A stretch of 64,000 nucleotides of DNA, taken from assembly GCA_021787595.1 (NCBI GenBank), contig JAJYLQ010000001.1:186001-250000 (forward strand), given 5' to 3'. Shown here in pieces: positions 45,490 through 53,621 of the stretch (the stretch's first letter is position 1; every line of letters starts with the position of its first letter). The notes beneath the pieces are model-generated. The model ran no database searches. It was given only the letters and a program-made list of their open reading frames with translations, and was not told where the DNA came from. The translations under genes and the position numbers were made by a program. Origin of the DNA: Chloroflexota bacterium. Its GTDB lineage: Bacteria; Chloroflexota; Anaerolineae; Anaerolineales; Villigracilaceae.

Positions 45490-46577
45490 TTTATCGGTGG
45501 ATTATACGTGAAATAAACCCACATCCAGAACGGGATCAATCCGAAGACAGCCACCAGTGCCAGCAGGCCAAGAGCCACGGAGCCCCAATCAATATCCGAA
45601 AGCAGTTCGGACCAATCGAAGGATTCGAATACTTGTTGGGTTGGCTGCGGAGGCACGGCGGGTTCGGGTGCAGGGACCGCTTCCCAGACGGAGGCCGGCG
45701 CGACTTCCGGGGTCAGGTTCAGCGGCGAAGCGGTTGGGATGTCGCGCTGCATTCCAAACTTCATCAGGACGCGCATCAGCTGGTCAGCCGTGCGGTAACG
45801 CGCAGCTGGTTCTTTGGACAAAACCTTCAAAATGATTTCTTCCAGCGCCTGCGGAATATCAGGCACATATTCGCTGGGCGGCACCGGGTCGGCATTCAAA
45901 TGCTGGCGTGCCAGCTCTTCGGCGGTCGAGCCGGTAAATGGCAGTGTGCCTGTCAGGATTTCATACAACACGACACCCAGCGAATACACATCGGAGGATG
46001 GGCTGGGCGCGTGGCCCGCGGCCTGCTCCGGCGAAAAGTATTGCGGCGAGCCCCACACCACATCCGTGCGCTCATCGGGGTTGATCGTTGCCAGCGCGCG
46101 CGCAATCCCAAAGTCCGTGACCTTGAGGCGTTGATCCGGCGTGACCAGCATGTTGTGCGGTTTGACGTCACAGTGGATGACGCCCGCGCGGTGAGCGTAT
46201 CCGATGCCCGCGCACGCCTGCACGATCAACGGGATCCCCTCCTCGACTGTGAAGCGGCCGCGCTTGCGAAGCAGGGACTTCAGGTCCGTACCCGGCACCA
46301 GTTCCATGACGATGAACGGCTGCCCGTTATCGAAACCGAAATCATAAACCGTGACAATGTTCGGGTGCGACAGATTCGCTACGGATTGCGCCTCATTGCG
46401 GAACTGCGCTTCAAAGTCCGGGTTGTGTTCGTGGTCGTCGCGCAAAACTTTGATCGCCACGTTGCGATTCAAAAGCATGTCGCGGGCGCGGTAGATGTTT
46501 GCCATGCCGCCCGTGCCAAAACGTTCGAGCAGCTGGTAACGATTGTTGAGCAAACGTCCTTCGCCATTTTGAAGCAT
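45486..46577 (-). CDS. Serine/threonine protein kinase, membrane-anchored
   Basis: A 363-residue Hanks-type kinase with a C-terminal membrane helix. Visible: the Gly-rich loop GTGGMANIY, Lys of VAIKVLRDD, catalytic loop VIHCDVKPHNMLV (Cys in place of the usual Arg of HRD), DFG in VTDFGIARA and GSPQYFSPEQA (activation-segment end). After the domain (to about residue 275) follows a Pro-rich linker and SVALGLLALVAVFGLIPFWMW. The short outside tail (TYNPPIK) rules out a large sensor domain. The start at 46577 lies 7 nt after a TATAAT, so the mRNA is probably leaderless. A longer frame to 46709 only translates the TTCTCCAT repeat. Confidence 0.9.
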   Translation of the reverse strand: MLQNGEGRLLNNRYQLLERFGTGGMANIYRARDMLLNRNVAIKVLRDDHEHNPDFEAQFRNEAQSVANLSHPNIVTVYDFGFDNGQPFIVMELVPGTDLKSLLRKRGRFTVEEGIPLIVQACAGIGYAHRAGVIHCDVKPHNMLVTPDQRLKVTDFGIARALATINPDERTDVVWGSPQYFSPEQAAGHAPSPSSDVYSLGVVLYEILTGTLPFTGSTAEELARQHLNADPVPPSEYVPDIPQALEEIILKVLSKEPAARYRTADQLMRVLMKFGMQRDIPTASPLNLTPEVAPASVWEAVPAPEPAVPPQPTQQVFESFDWSELLSDIDWGSVALGLLALVAVFGLIPFWMWVYFTYNPPIK

Positions 46578-46584
46578 CGAGGCG

Positions 46585-46767
46585 ATTATAACAGGGAGAC
46601 GAGAGTGGAGAATAGAGAATGGGGAATGGGGAATGGTAAATGGGGAATGGGGAATAGAAGCTGGAATCTGCTTCTCACTTCTCTCTTCTACCCATTTTCT
46701 ATTCTCCATTTTCTATTCTCCATCCTCCATCCTCTATTCTCCATCCTCCATCTTTATCCCTTATAAT
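46585..46767. promoter_or_regulatory. Divergent promoter region made of a TTCTCCAT-type minisatellite, with two leaderless -10 boxes
   Basis: TATAAT on the minus strand (46590-46585) is 7 nt before the kinase start. TATAAT on the plus strand (46762-46767) is 7 nt before the lipid-kinase start at 46775. Nearly all of 46605-46757 is a degenerate repeat of GAGAATGGGGAATGG on one side and CTATTCTCCATTTTCTATTC-like units on the other, i.e. a large imperfect inverted repeat. The -35 regions would fall inside it. Confidence 0.7.
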
Positions 46768-46774
46768 CCCACCC

Positions 46775-47719
46775 ATGCGTAATGGACTGCTTCTCTACAA
46801 TCCAGCCGCCGGGCGCGTGTCCGTCCGCACGTTCGTGCGCGGCATCATCCGCCCGTTGAAAGCCGCAGGCTGGCGCGTGGACATTGCCGAGACATTGAGC
46901 GGAAGCCATGCCACACAGGTGGCGCGTCACGCCGCGGACGAAAAATATGATGCCGTCTTCGCCATCGGCGGTGACGGGACCATCAGTCAAATTGCCAACG
47001 GATTGCTCAACTCTGAAACTGCACTGGGAGTTCTGCCTGCAGGCACGATGAACGTGTGGGCGATGGAACTTGGTCAGCACACGTTCGATTTACTGCATAA
47101 CCGCGCTTTGCAGCAGAACGCGCGCCTGCTTGCGGACGCGCCCATTTACCGCGTGGACGCAGGCTTGTGCAACGGCCGCGCGTTCCTGCTGTGGGCAGGC
47201 GTCGGCATTGATGCGATCACCATCCGGGCGCTCGAGCCGCGTCCGCGCCTTGCCAAATATGTTTCGGTGCCGCAATATTTTGCCGCGACGGTTTGGAATG
47301 TCGCCATCTGGCACGGCATGGATTTGCGCGTCTGGGCGGACGACCAGCGCGTGGAAGGACATTATCTTCTGGCGGTTGCAACGAACATCCGGCGTTATGT
47401 TGGTGGTATCGCCGTTCTTTCGCCGAACGCCTATCTCGACGACGGCGAAATGGACATCTGGCTGATGAGCGGAAACAACATCGCCGATGCGCTTCGCCAC
47501 TTCTTCGACCTGTTGGCGGGCCGCCATTTAAACAGTGACCAAGCGCGTTGTTTATCCTTCCGTTCCGCGCGGATCGAATCGGATACCGCGTTCTCGCTTC
47601 AAATGGATGGCGAGCCGATGCTGGGCGGCAAACAAGTCGAACTCAGGATCGAGAAACAAGCATTGAAGGTCATCATGCCGCCGAAAGGATTGGCTTTGCT
47701 CAAGGAAAAACATTCATGA
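46775..47719 (+). CDS. Diacylglycerol kinase family lipid kinase (YegS/BmrU-like)
   Basis: A 314-residue lipid kinase. LLYNPAAGRVSVRTFVRG opens the catalytic domain. The nucleotide site is VFAIGGDGTISQIANGLL (the GGDGT motif), and LGVLPAGTMNVWAMELG is the following conserved block. C-terminal part IESDTAFSLQMDGEPML matches the family end. It phosphorylates a lipid such as diacylglycerol or ceramide; the lipid is unknown. The ATG at 46775 follows a TATAAT by 7 nt (leaderless). The next gene overlaps its stop by 4 bp. Confidence 0.93.
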   Translation: MRNGLLLYNPAAGRVSVRTFVRGIIRPLKAAGWRVDIAETLSGSHATQVARHAADEKYDAVFAIGGDGTISQIANGLLNSETALGVLPAGTMNVWAMELGQHTFDLLHNRALQQNARLLADAPIYRVDAGLCNGRAFLLWAGVGIDAITIRALEPRPRLAKYVSVPQYFAATVWNVAIWHGMDLRVWADDQRVEGHYLLAVATNIRRYVGGIAVLSPNAYLDDGEMDIWLMSGNNIADALRHFFDLLAGRHLNSDQARCLSFRSARIESDTAFSLQMDGEPMLGGKQVELRIEKQALKVIMPPKGLALLKEKHS

Positions 47720-48789
47720 CGCGCCCCCAAAAGTTCCTTGCCGAGAATCCATTCAGTGTTTTGCTTTTGGCCCTGCCGCTGACGCTTGCCGCGCAATTGC
47801 TCGGCTGGTCCGCGATGGCAATTTTCATTCTGGCCGCGATCGGAATCATTCCGCTGGCCGCGTACATTGGTGAGGCGACCGATAATCTGGCTGCATACAC
47901 GAGTCCGCGCGTCGGCGCGCTGCTCAATGCCACGCTCGGCAACGCCGCGGAACTCATCATCACGATCACCGCAGTGCAGGCTGGTTTGCTGGAACTGGTC
48001 AAAGCGTCCATCACCGGTTCGATCATCGGCAACCTTTTGCTTGTGCTTGGATTTGCGATGGTATTCGGCGGCGTCAGGCACGGAATCCAAACATTCAACA
48101 AGCGCAATGCCAGCCGCAATGCCATCCTGTTGGTACTGGCAGTCGTCACGCTGATCATCCCATCGGCGTTCAGCCAATCCATTGCCGAGGTCAACAACGG
48201 TAACGTCGAGATCTTGAGCATCGGCGTGGCGATCATCATGCTGGCGTTATACGGCTTTGGCCTCTTCGATGCGTCGCATTCGAAAGAGAGTCCGTTATCT
48301 CATGCTTTGCCAAAAAACGATCTGCCCGGCTGGTCTCTCTGGCAGGTCATTGCCATTTTGGTCCTATCCACTTTAGGCGTGGTCTGGTTGAGCGAAACGC
48401 TGGTCCATTTGGCCGAAGAGGTCATCAAAGGTTTCGGCGTCTCCGAATTTTTCCTCGGCATCATCCTCGTGCCATTGATCGGCAACGTGGCCGAACATCT
48501 GGTCGCGGTGCAGATGGCGCTCAAAAACAAAATGGAACTCAGCACCGAGATCGCGATTTCATCGAGTTTGCAAATCGCATTATTCGTCGCGCCGCTGCTG
48601 GTCTTTATCAGCCTCCTGCTCGGTCATCCGCTTCAAATCATCTTCAATCGTTTTGAATTATTGGCGCTGTTGACGGCTGTGGTCATCTCCGCGCTGGTTT
48701 CCGCGGATGGCGAATCGACATGGCTCGAGGGCGTTGGCCTGCTGGCCGTCTATTTGATTTTTGGACTGGCATTTTTCTTATTACCATGA
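47716..48789 (+). CDS. Calcium/proton exchanger (CaCA superfamily)
   Basis: A 357-residue antiporter with about 11 membrane helices in two inverted halves. The ion-binding alpha repeats are ALLNATLGNAAELIITITAVQAG (first) and FFLGIILVPLIGNVAEHLVAVQMALKNKME (second, pieces), both with the conserved GNAxE/GNVAE. By family it swaps Ca2+ (or other cations) for H+ (YfkE/Cax type). The start ATG overlaps the stop of the lipid kinase (ATGA) and its end overlaps the SH3 gene in the same way. Confidence 0.94.
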   Translation: MTRPQKFLAENPFSVLLLALPLTLAAQLLGWSAMAIFILAAIGIIPLAAYIGEATDNLAAYTSPRVGALLNATLGNAAELIITITAVQAGLLELVKASITGSIIGNLLLVLGFAMVFGGVRHGIQTFNKRNASRNAILLVLAVVTLIIPSAFSQSIAEVNNGNVEILSIGVAIIMLALYGFGLFDASHSKESPLSHALPKNDLPGWSLWQVIAILVLSTLGVVWLSETLVHLAEEVIKGFGVSEFFLGIILVPLIGNVAEHLVAVQMALKNKMELSTEIAISSSLQIALFVAPLLVFISLLLGHPLQIIFNRFELLALLTAVVISALVSADGESTWLEGVGLLAVYLIFGLAFFLLP

Positions 48790-49259
48790 ACCGGAACACT
48801 CCGCCTTCTTTCATCAATGTTTGGACGGTCCTCGGTGCAATCGTTTTTGCCGGGATTCTGCTCATCACCACGTTGATCGCGATCAATTGGATTCAGCCGC
48901 ATCAAACCGGGACCGTTGGCTTTTCTCCCGCTGATCTGACCATCATCGCGCCCCCAACTCCCACCGTCAACGCGCCGACCGCGACTCCCGATGGAACCGT
49001 GACTCCCCCGCCGGATCAGATCGCGGTTGGGAGGTACGTCCAGATTTCCGGCACTGGCGGCGACGGATTGCGAATCCGCTCCGCGCCGGGTTTGAGCAGT
49101 GACACGGTTTTTCGCGGCGACGAATCCGAAACGTTCGTTGTGCAGAAAGGCCCGCAGCAAGCGGACGGTTATACCTGGTGGTATGTCGTCGCGCCGTACG
49201 ACAACACGCGCGCCGGCTGGGCCGCCGCAAATTACCTGGCGGTTGTGCCATCGCCGTAG
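48786..49259 (+). CDS. SH3-domain (SH3b-like) membrane-anchored protein
   Basis: A 157-residue protein with an N-terminal membrane anchor (VLGAIVFAGILLITTLIAI, about residues 15-34), a Pro/Thr-rich linker (APPTPTVNAPTATPDGTVTP) and a bacterial SH3 domain. The domain holds VQISGTGGDGLRIRSAPGLSSDTVF and YTWWYVVAPYDNTRAGWAAANYLAV. SH3b domains bind cell-wall or peptide ligands. Third gene of the coupled lipid kinase-exchanger-SH3 unit; the start overlaps the exchanger stop by 4 bp (ATGA). It lacks a catalytic domain and probably is a wall- or partner-binding anchor. Confidence 0.88.
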   Translation: MNRNTPPSFINVWTVLGAIVFAGILLITTLIAINWIQPHQTGTVGFSPADLTIIAPPTPTVNAPTATPDGTVTPPPDQIAVGRYVQISGTGGDGLRIRSAPGLSSDTVFRGDESETFVVQKGPQQADGYTWWYVVAPYDNTRAGWAAANYLAVVPSP

Positions 49260-49264
49260 ATTTT

Positions 49265-49292
49265 GTAAGGGCGGACCTGTGTGTCCGCCCTG
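49265..49292. repeat. Hairpin repeat AGGGCGGAC-CTGTGT-GTCCGCCCT
   Basis: A perfect 9-bp stem right after the SH3 gene. The GGGCGGACC/GTCCGCCC type is a common dispersed palindrome. On the plus strand no T-tract follows. Confidence 0.55.
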
Positions 49293-49326
49293 GACAACAC
49301 ATAGGTCTGCCCCGACGGAGAATATC

Positions 49327-49674
49327 ATGAACGAAAAACCGACCAACATTACGGTCAACAAGAAAACACGCGAGTTCACGATCAATTGGGAAGATGGGCA
49401 CGTCAGCACCTATCCGTTTGGATTACTGCGCGCGGCCTGTCCCTGCGCCTCATGCCGCGGCGGGCACGAAAACATGAAGTCCGAGCCGGGCGCGGACGTG
49501 TTCGATATCCAATTGGAAGATTCGCCGATGACGCGCATCAATGAGGTCAAGGCCGTTGGCTCCTACGCCCTGACCATCGTCTGGGAGGACGGCCACGACT
49601 ATGGGATTTACAACTGGCATTACCTGCGCGCATTGTGCCCATGCGAGGAAGATCGAGCGAGGTATGGACGATAA
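49327..49674 (+). CDS. DUF971 domain protein
   Basis: A 115-residue protein of the DUF971/GBBH-like N-terminal family. The fold has two similar WEDGH-type hairpins: INWEDGHVSTYPFGLLRAACPCASCRGG and IVWEDGHDYGIYNWHYLRALCPCEEDR (pieces). The CPCASC and CPC sites suggest metal or Fe-S binding, and DUF971 proteins are often linked with Fe-S cluster carriers (known for HCF101/ApbC partners). The ATG at 49327 has GGAG 7 nt upstream. A second, truncated copy of its 3' end lies at 50350-50445, beyond a toxin-antitoxin pair. Confidence 0.9.
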   Translation: MNEKPTNITVNKKTREFTINWEDGHVSTYPFGLLRAACPCASCRGGHENMKSEPGADVFDIQLEDSPMTRINEVKAVGSYALTIVWEDGHDYGIYNWHYLRALCPCEEDRARYGR

Positions 49675-49690
49675 CAAAATTCCAGCGTGC

Positions 49691-49696
49691 TATAAT
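49691..49696 (+). promoter_or_regulatory. -10 box of the MntA/HepT pair (leaderless candidate)
   Basis: TATAAT is followed by 7 nt and the GTG start of the antitoxin at 49704. No clear -35. Confidence 0.6.
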
Positions 49697-49703
49697 TTAA
49701 TCC

Positions 49704-50009
49704 GTGAGAAGCAGGAAGGTTATCTTCCCCCGCAAAAAGATTGCTGAATTCTGCGAACGTTGGGGAGTCACTGAGTTCTCGGTGTTTGGGTCTGTCCTGC
49801 GCGATGATTTCCGCCCTGATAGTGACATTGATGTGCTGTTAACGATTGATCCGCAGGCTCGCATCGGACTGTTTGAATTAGCGGATATGAAGATCGAACT
49901 GCAAGAGATGTTCAAGCGCCCCGTTGATCTGGTCGAGAAGGAAGGATTACGCAATCCCTATCGAAGACGCGAAATCCTGCGGACAGCGAAGGTTATTTAT
50001 GCCGCATGA
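49704..50009 (+). CDS. MntA-type nucleotidyltransferase antitoxin
   Basis: A 101-residue minimal nucleotidyltransferase with the motif GSVLRDDFRPDSDIDVLL (GS-x10-DxD) and a later Asp in PVDLVEKEGL. Known MntA antitoxins transfer AMP from ATP to a Tyr in the HepT toxin (RX4HXY motif). The start is a GTG, 7 nt after TATAAT and without a Shine-Dalgarno. It overlaps the downstream HEPN gene by 11 bp. Confidence 0.92.
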   Translation: MRSRKVIFPRKKIAEFCERWGVTEFSVFGSVLRDDFRPDSDIDVLLTIDPQARIGLFELADMKIELQEMFKRPVDLVEKEGLRNPYRRREILRTAKVIYAA

Positions 50010-50340
50010 TGAACCGGCTAAATCATATTTGTGGGATATGCGCGAATCTGCGCTGGAAATCGTCGAGTTCATGCGTGATGTAAAATTCCATGAGTTCGAG
50101 AAAAACAAAATGCTGCGCTCCGCAGTTGAAAGGCACCTGCTCGTGATCGGCGAGGCTGCGGTTCATATTTCTCCTCAATTTCGCAAACAACATCCTGAAA
50201 TCACATGGACAAGGTTGGTTGAATTGCGAAATATTTTGGCGCATGAATACGGAGAAACATTGTTGAATCGCGTCTGGGTCGCGGCCAGTCAAGGAGTGCC
50301 GGAATTACTTGTTGAATTAAAAAGGCTGCTTCCCGATTAA
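49999..50340 (+). CDS. HepT-type HEPN (DUF86) toxin
   Basis: A 113-residue DUF86/HEPN protein. ELRNILAHEYGE shows the full RX4HXY motif, needed in HepT for RNase action (Arg, His) and for silencing by AMPylation (Tyr). RHLLVIGEAAVHISPQF is the middle helix. The start at 49999 overlaps the antitoxin by 11 bp. It is followed within 10 bp by the DUF971 remnant. Confidence 0.93.
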   Translation: MPHDEPAKSYLWDMRESALEIVEFMRDVKFHEFEKNKMLRSAVERHLLVIGEAAVHISPQFRKQHPEITWTRLVELRNILAHEYGETLLNRVWVAASQGVPELLVELKRLLPD

Positions 50341-50349
50341 CCATCGCCG

Positions 50350-50458
50350 GGGATGACGGCCACGATTATGGAACCTCCGGCTGGCGTTATTTGCGCGCGT
50401 TGTGCCCATGCGAGGAAAATCGGAAAAAGCATGGAAAAATAAAACTGACGGTCACCTG
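50350..50458 (+). pseudogene. DUF971 3' remnant downstream of the toxin gene
   Basis: The plus-strand frame reads DDGHDYGTSGWRYLRALCPC, then EENRKKHGK, matching the last hairpin of the intact DUF971 protein at 49327-49674 (EDGHDYGIYNWHYLRALCPCEEDR). About two-thirds of the bases agree. The 5' part of this second gene is missing: it is replaced by the MntA/HepT module. Confidence 0.7.
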
Positions 50459-50480
50459 AGAAAGCGACCGTCAGTTTTTT
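50441..50480. terminator. Bidirectional terminator
   Basis: AACTGACGGTC and GACCGTCAGTT form an 11-bp perfect stem with a 12-nt loop. A T-run follows on the plus side (TTTTTT) and A-runs precede it, giving T-runs on the minus side. It lies between the convergent HEPN/DUF971-remnant and TPR genes. Confidence 0.85.
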
Positions 50481-52314
50481 ATGGCGTAGCTGTTGCTTCC
50501 GGCGTCGAAGTTTCAGTTGGCGTTGATGTATCTGTGCTCGAAACTTCACCCTTTGGCGTTCCTGTCGGCTCGATGGTTGGCGTGAGACTCGGTGTGAGCA
50601 ACGCTGACAATTGATCCTGCGCGTCCGTGCGCATCTGCGCGGTCATGTCCGACTCAGGCATCGAAAGCAAAGTCTGAAAATCTGAGATCGCATCGCCGAG
50701 ACTGCCGCGCTTCACCTGGCTTTTCGCGCGCCAGTAAATTGCCAGCGCCTTCTGCGTATCGTTCGTCACTTTGGACATCGAAGTTTCGGCCTGCAAATAA
50801 GCGCTGCCGAATTCGCCCATCCGGTAAAAGGTCTGCGTCAGGCCGATCTCCGCATCGAACGAATCGGGGTAATACTGAAGCGCGTCCTGGAAGTTTGTCT
50901 GTGCGGTTACCAGATTCCCAAGTTGAAGATTCGAATTGCCGAGATCAACATACACCTGCCGCTGGGTCGGATCGAGAGCTAGCGCCTTGTCGAGCGCATC
51001 CATCGCCGGTTTATAAGCGCCGGTTCTGGCATACGCCTGTCCAAGCGTTGCATACGCGCTGCCGTCTTCCGGTTCGTAGATCAAATACGTTTCCAGCGGC
51101 TTGATGGCATCCTGATATTGTTCGTTCGCCACGTAGGCCTGACCAAGAATAAGATACGACGGCAGGAGAGTCACATCAATGCTGTTGGCTTTTTCAGCGG
51201 CAGCCAGGCCTTTGGCATTATCGCCGTCCAAAATATAAGCCCGCGCATAAGCCATCTGCACCAGCGCCGAGTCCGGCATGAGCTGACTGGCTTTGATTAG
51301 ATCAGGAAATGCCAATGTCGCGTTCTTGTGGTCGAGGTTGTAGTTGGCGCGGTCAAGATATGTATCGCCGTAGTTTGGATCATATTGAATGGCCAGCGCG
51401 TAAAGTGCGGATGGATCCTTGCTTGGATCAATGCACGTGCTGGCGCGTGCCAGTCCCAAATACGCGGGAGCGAACTGATCGTTGATCTTCAACGCGTTGT
51501 TGTAATATTCCAGGGCTGAACGGCAGTCGCCTTTGAAGCGATAGGCCTCGGCGATGTAATAGGGAACATCCGCCGAAGTCGGCTCCGCGGTCGCAACCTG
51601 GTCCATTTCACTGATGAATTGATCCCAGTTTCCCTGCTGGTAATACGTTCTCGCCGCATTATAAATATCCTGCGAAAGCGGCGAGCGCGGCGTGTTGACG
51701 TAAAGCGGTGTGGCCGTGTATGAAACTCCAAACAGGATTGCCAGCGGAGTCGGCCCGGCGTGCGAGGCGGTCGCCTGCGGCGACGCGTTGATGAACGTTG
51801 GCGTGAGCGTAAACGTCGGCGATGGGCCGGCAGTGTAAGAAACGCCGGCCGGGCGAAACGCGCTGGTGCGCGGGGTCACAAAACCGAAGATGACAATGCC
51901 GACGATGACCAGTCCCGCCACCAGGACGCCAGCCAGCCGCGTCAACGGATTGGCAAATGCGGCGCGCAGGCCCTTTTCCTTTGGCCGTTCATGCGCCAGC
52001 AAAAGTTTCTCTTCCCACGCGCGCGGCCGGTTCAACGGAAACGGCTGGATGCCATCGTCGGGAGGCAAAGCTCCCAGCAGAACCAGGCCGCGTTTGGCGC
52101 TGCCATTTTCCGGGTCCAGTTTGAGCGCCGTTTGCAGACAATAGACGCGCTCCTTCGTCGTCTCGACCGCGGCGCTCAACCAGATCCAATACGTCGCGTT
52201 GTTCTGATCCGTCTTGAGCAGGCGCGTCAGGACATCCTTTGCGTGGGCCTTATCGCCGCGCCGCAGGGCGTCCACCGCGTCCTGGAACATGGAATCCAGT
52301 TCTTCATCCGCCAT
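50479..52314 (-). CDS. TPR-repeat membrane protein
   Basis: A 611-residue protein. Residues 1-90 hold a short TPR-like helical part (AVDALRRGDKAHAKDVLTRLLKTDQNNATYWIWLSAAVE), then a membrane helix (RLAGVLVAGLVIVGIVIFGFV, about 125-147), a Thr/Pro-rich linker and about ten tetratricopeptide repeats (250-560, e.g. GSAYATLGQAYARTGAYKPAMDALDKALALDP). The tail is a low-complexity Thr/Ser/Glu/Pro stretch. TPR arrays are protein-binding scaffolds outside the cell here. A TACAAT lies 8 nt before the ATG with TTGCGA 18 bp further up, so the leader is very short. Confidence 0.9.
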   Translation of the reverse strand: MADEELDSMFQDAVDALRRGDKAHAKDVLTRLLKTDQNNATYWIWLSAAVETTKERVYCLQTALKLDPENGSAKRGLVLLGALPPDDGIQPFPLNRPRAWEEKLLLAHERPKEKGLRAAFANPLTRLAGVLVAGLVIVGIVIFGFVTPRTSAFRPAGVSYTAGPSPTFTLTPTFINASPQATASHAGPTPLAILFGVSYTATPLYVNTPRSPLSQDIYNAARTYYQQGNWDQFISEMDQVATAEPTSADVPYYIAEAYRFKGDCRSALEYYNNALKINDQFAPAYLGLARASTCIDPSKDPSALYALAIQYDPNYGDTYLDRANYNLDHKNATLAFPDLIKASQLMPDSALVQMAYARAYILDGDNAKGLAAAEKANSIDVTLLPSYLILGQAYVANEQYQDAIKPLETYLIYEPEDGSAYATLGQAYARTGAYKPAMDALDKALALDPTQRQVYVDLGNSNLQLGNLVTAQTNFQDALQYYPDSFDAEIGLTQTFYRMGEFGSAYLQAETSMSKVTNDTQKALAIYWRAKSQVKRGSLGDAISDFQTLLSMPESDMTAQMRTDAQDQLSALLTPSLTPTIEPTGTPKGEVSSTDTSTPTETSTPEATATP

Positions 52315-52322
52315 CGTTGTTG

Positions 52323-52352
52323 ATTGTATTACAGGGCGGGTTGAATTCGCAA
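52323..52352 (-). promoter_or_regulatory. Promoter of the TPR protein (near-leaderless)
   Basis: Minus strand: -35 TTGCGA (52352-52347), 18-bp spacer, -10 TACAAT (52328-52323), then 8 nt to the ATG at 52314. Confidence 0.6.
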
Positions 52353-52362
52353 TACAGATTTG

Positions 52363-52935
52363 TTATTCATGAAAGTCCTCGACTTGATACACGAGAACTT
52401 CCAGGTGTTTGCGGCGCCATGTGTCCGGTGCGGCGCCCATTTTGTAGCACAGGTTGTCGAGGAATTCTGCCTTGTCTGGAATCTTTTCCCAGACTTGCGG
52501 AAGAAAAGTTGCGCGGCGGAAATTATCGCGCAGGATGATTCCGTCCATGTTTGGATGCAGTTTCGCGAGCAGGTCCCCGGCGTCGTTGTATTCGAGCCGC
52601 TCCGGGAGCGTGAGGCGGGAGACCTCGACTTCGATTTGATCCAACTCTGACGGCGTGACCGGCGGAAAGCGCGGGTCTTCGAGCGCCGCGGCGACGGCGT
52701 GTTCGCGCACGTCCTGCGCCAGCGGCTGGTACGGTTCCAGCGCGCCGATGCAGCCGCGCAAGTCGCCGCGGATTGTCAGCGTGACGAACGACGCGCCGTC
52801 TTCCCTCAAGCGCGTTGTCATGGATTTCAAATCCAGCGGCGGCAGCTTTTTGCCCCGCACGCCAAGCTCCATTGACTGGCGCGCAATACGAAGCAGGATT
52901 TGCTTTTCATCATCGGTCAATTTGTCCGCGCCCAT
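52363..52935 (-). CDS. AMMECR1 domain protein
   Basis: A 190-residue AMMECR1 protein. The core LRGCIGALEPYQPLAQDVREHAVAAALEDPRFPPVTPSELDQIEVEVSRLT (pieces) is almost identical in layout to the family. FLDNLCYKMGAAPDTWRRK is near the end. The family is found with radical-SAM and MEMO proteins (AmmeMemoRadiSam), but neither is near here. Biochemical role unknown. The following gene on this strand is the TPR protein's promoter region; upstream, 20 bp away, is the flavin reductase. Confidence 0.93.
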   Translation of the reverse strand: MGADKLTDDEKQILLRIARQSMELGVRGKKLPPLDLKSMTTRLREDGASFVTLTIRGDLRGCIGALEPYQPLAQDVREHAVAAALEDPRFPPVTPSELDQIEVEVSRLTLPERLEYNDAGDLLAKLHPNMDGIILRDNFRRATFLPQVWEKIPDKAEFLDNLCYKMGAAPDTWRRKHLEVLVYQVEDFHE

Positions 52936-52955
52936 TTTTCATGTCCTTCGAAAAT

Positions 52956-53441
52956 CTACTCTGCCAGCTTGTGATACAGGCGGTTGTGGTACACCAGCGG
53001 CTGGCCTTCTCCGATTCCGCGCGCCGCAAGGACCTCCGCAATGAACATTGTATTCGGGCCGACTTTTATGCTTTGCGTTACGCGGCAGTCGAACGAAGCC
53101 AAACCATTTTTGAGCAGCGGCGCGCCGGTTACGAGAGTCTCGGTTTCGAGGCCAGCCATTCGATTTTGGGATTCGGGCGTGCGCCCTGCGAAGCGGTCGG
53201 CAATTTCGTATTGATCGTAAGAAAGGAGGGTCACTCCGAAAGCCTGTGCGCGTTCGACCAGTTCGCGCGTGTGAGTATCGCCTTGCAATGAAATGATGAT
53301 CAGCGGCGGGTCGAGCGAAACCGATGTGAATGAATTGACCGTCATGCCGTGCTGTTCGCCTGCGTGTGCGGCCGTCACCACCGTCACGCCGGAAGTCCAG
53401 GCGCGCATGGCGGCGCGCAATTGTTCGGGATTAAGCGCCAT
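52956..53441 (-). CDS. Flavin reductase family protein
   Basis: A 161-residue flavin-binding protein of the HpaC/ActVB type. It starts LNPEQLRAAMRAWTSGVTVVTA, followed by GMTVNSFTSVSLDPPLIIISL (FMN-binding loop) and FGVTLLSYDQYEIADRF, with GDHTIFIAEV-like GPNTMFIAEVLAARG. It reduces FMN or FAD with NAD(P)H for a partner oxygenase, or acts as a stand-alone oxidase; no oxygenase lies near. It starts 20 bp upstream of the AMMECR1 gene and probably forms an operon with it. Confidence 0.93.
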   Translation of the reverse strand: MALNPEQLRAAMRAWTSGVTVVTAAHAGEQHGMTVNSFTSVSLDPPLIIISLQGDTHTRELVERAQAFGVTLLSYDQYEIADRFAGRTPESQNRMAGLETETLVTGAPLLKNGLASFDCRVTQSIKVGPNTMFIAEVLAARGIGEGQPLVYHNRLYHKLAE

Positions 53442-53621
53442 TGTGTGTCTCCGTGTAATTTCATCATAATTGCGAGGGGAGGCAGCGTCAAGATGGCTAA
53501 TGCGCGGAAAATTCCGGACTTGGGTTTAAGTGACAGACATCGTTTGTGCGATTCGGGAAAGAACTCTGTGGTTTAATAGACCTGTTAGACTATTTAGACC
53601 TGTAAAACCTGGAGACCTTTC

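Noticed and set aside
46605-46757. A CRISPR-like or protein-coding reading of the TTCTCCAT repeat
   Set aside because: The units are short (7-14 bp), degenerate and inverted across the middle, and the frames have no start signals.
47548-47715. An N-terminal extension of the Ca2+/H+ exchanger
   Set aside because: It lies wholly within the lipid kinase gene in another frame; the ATGA overlap at 47716 gives a normal exchanger start.
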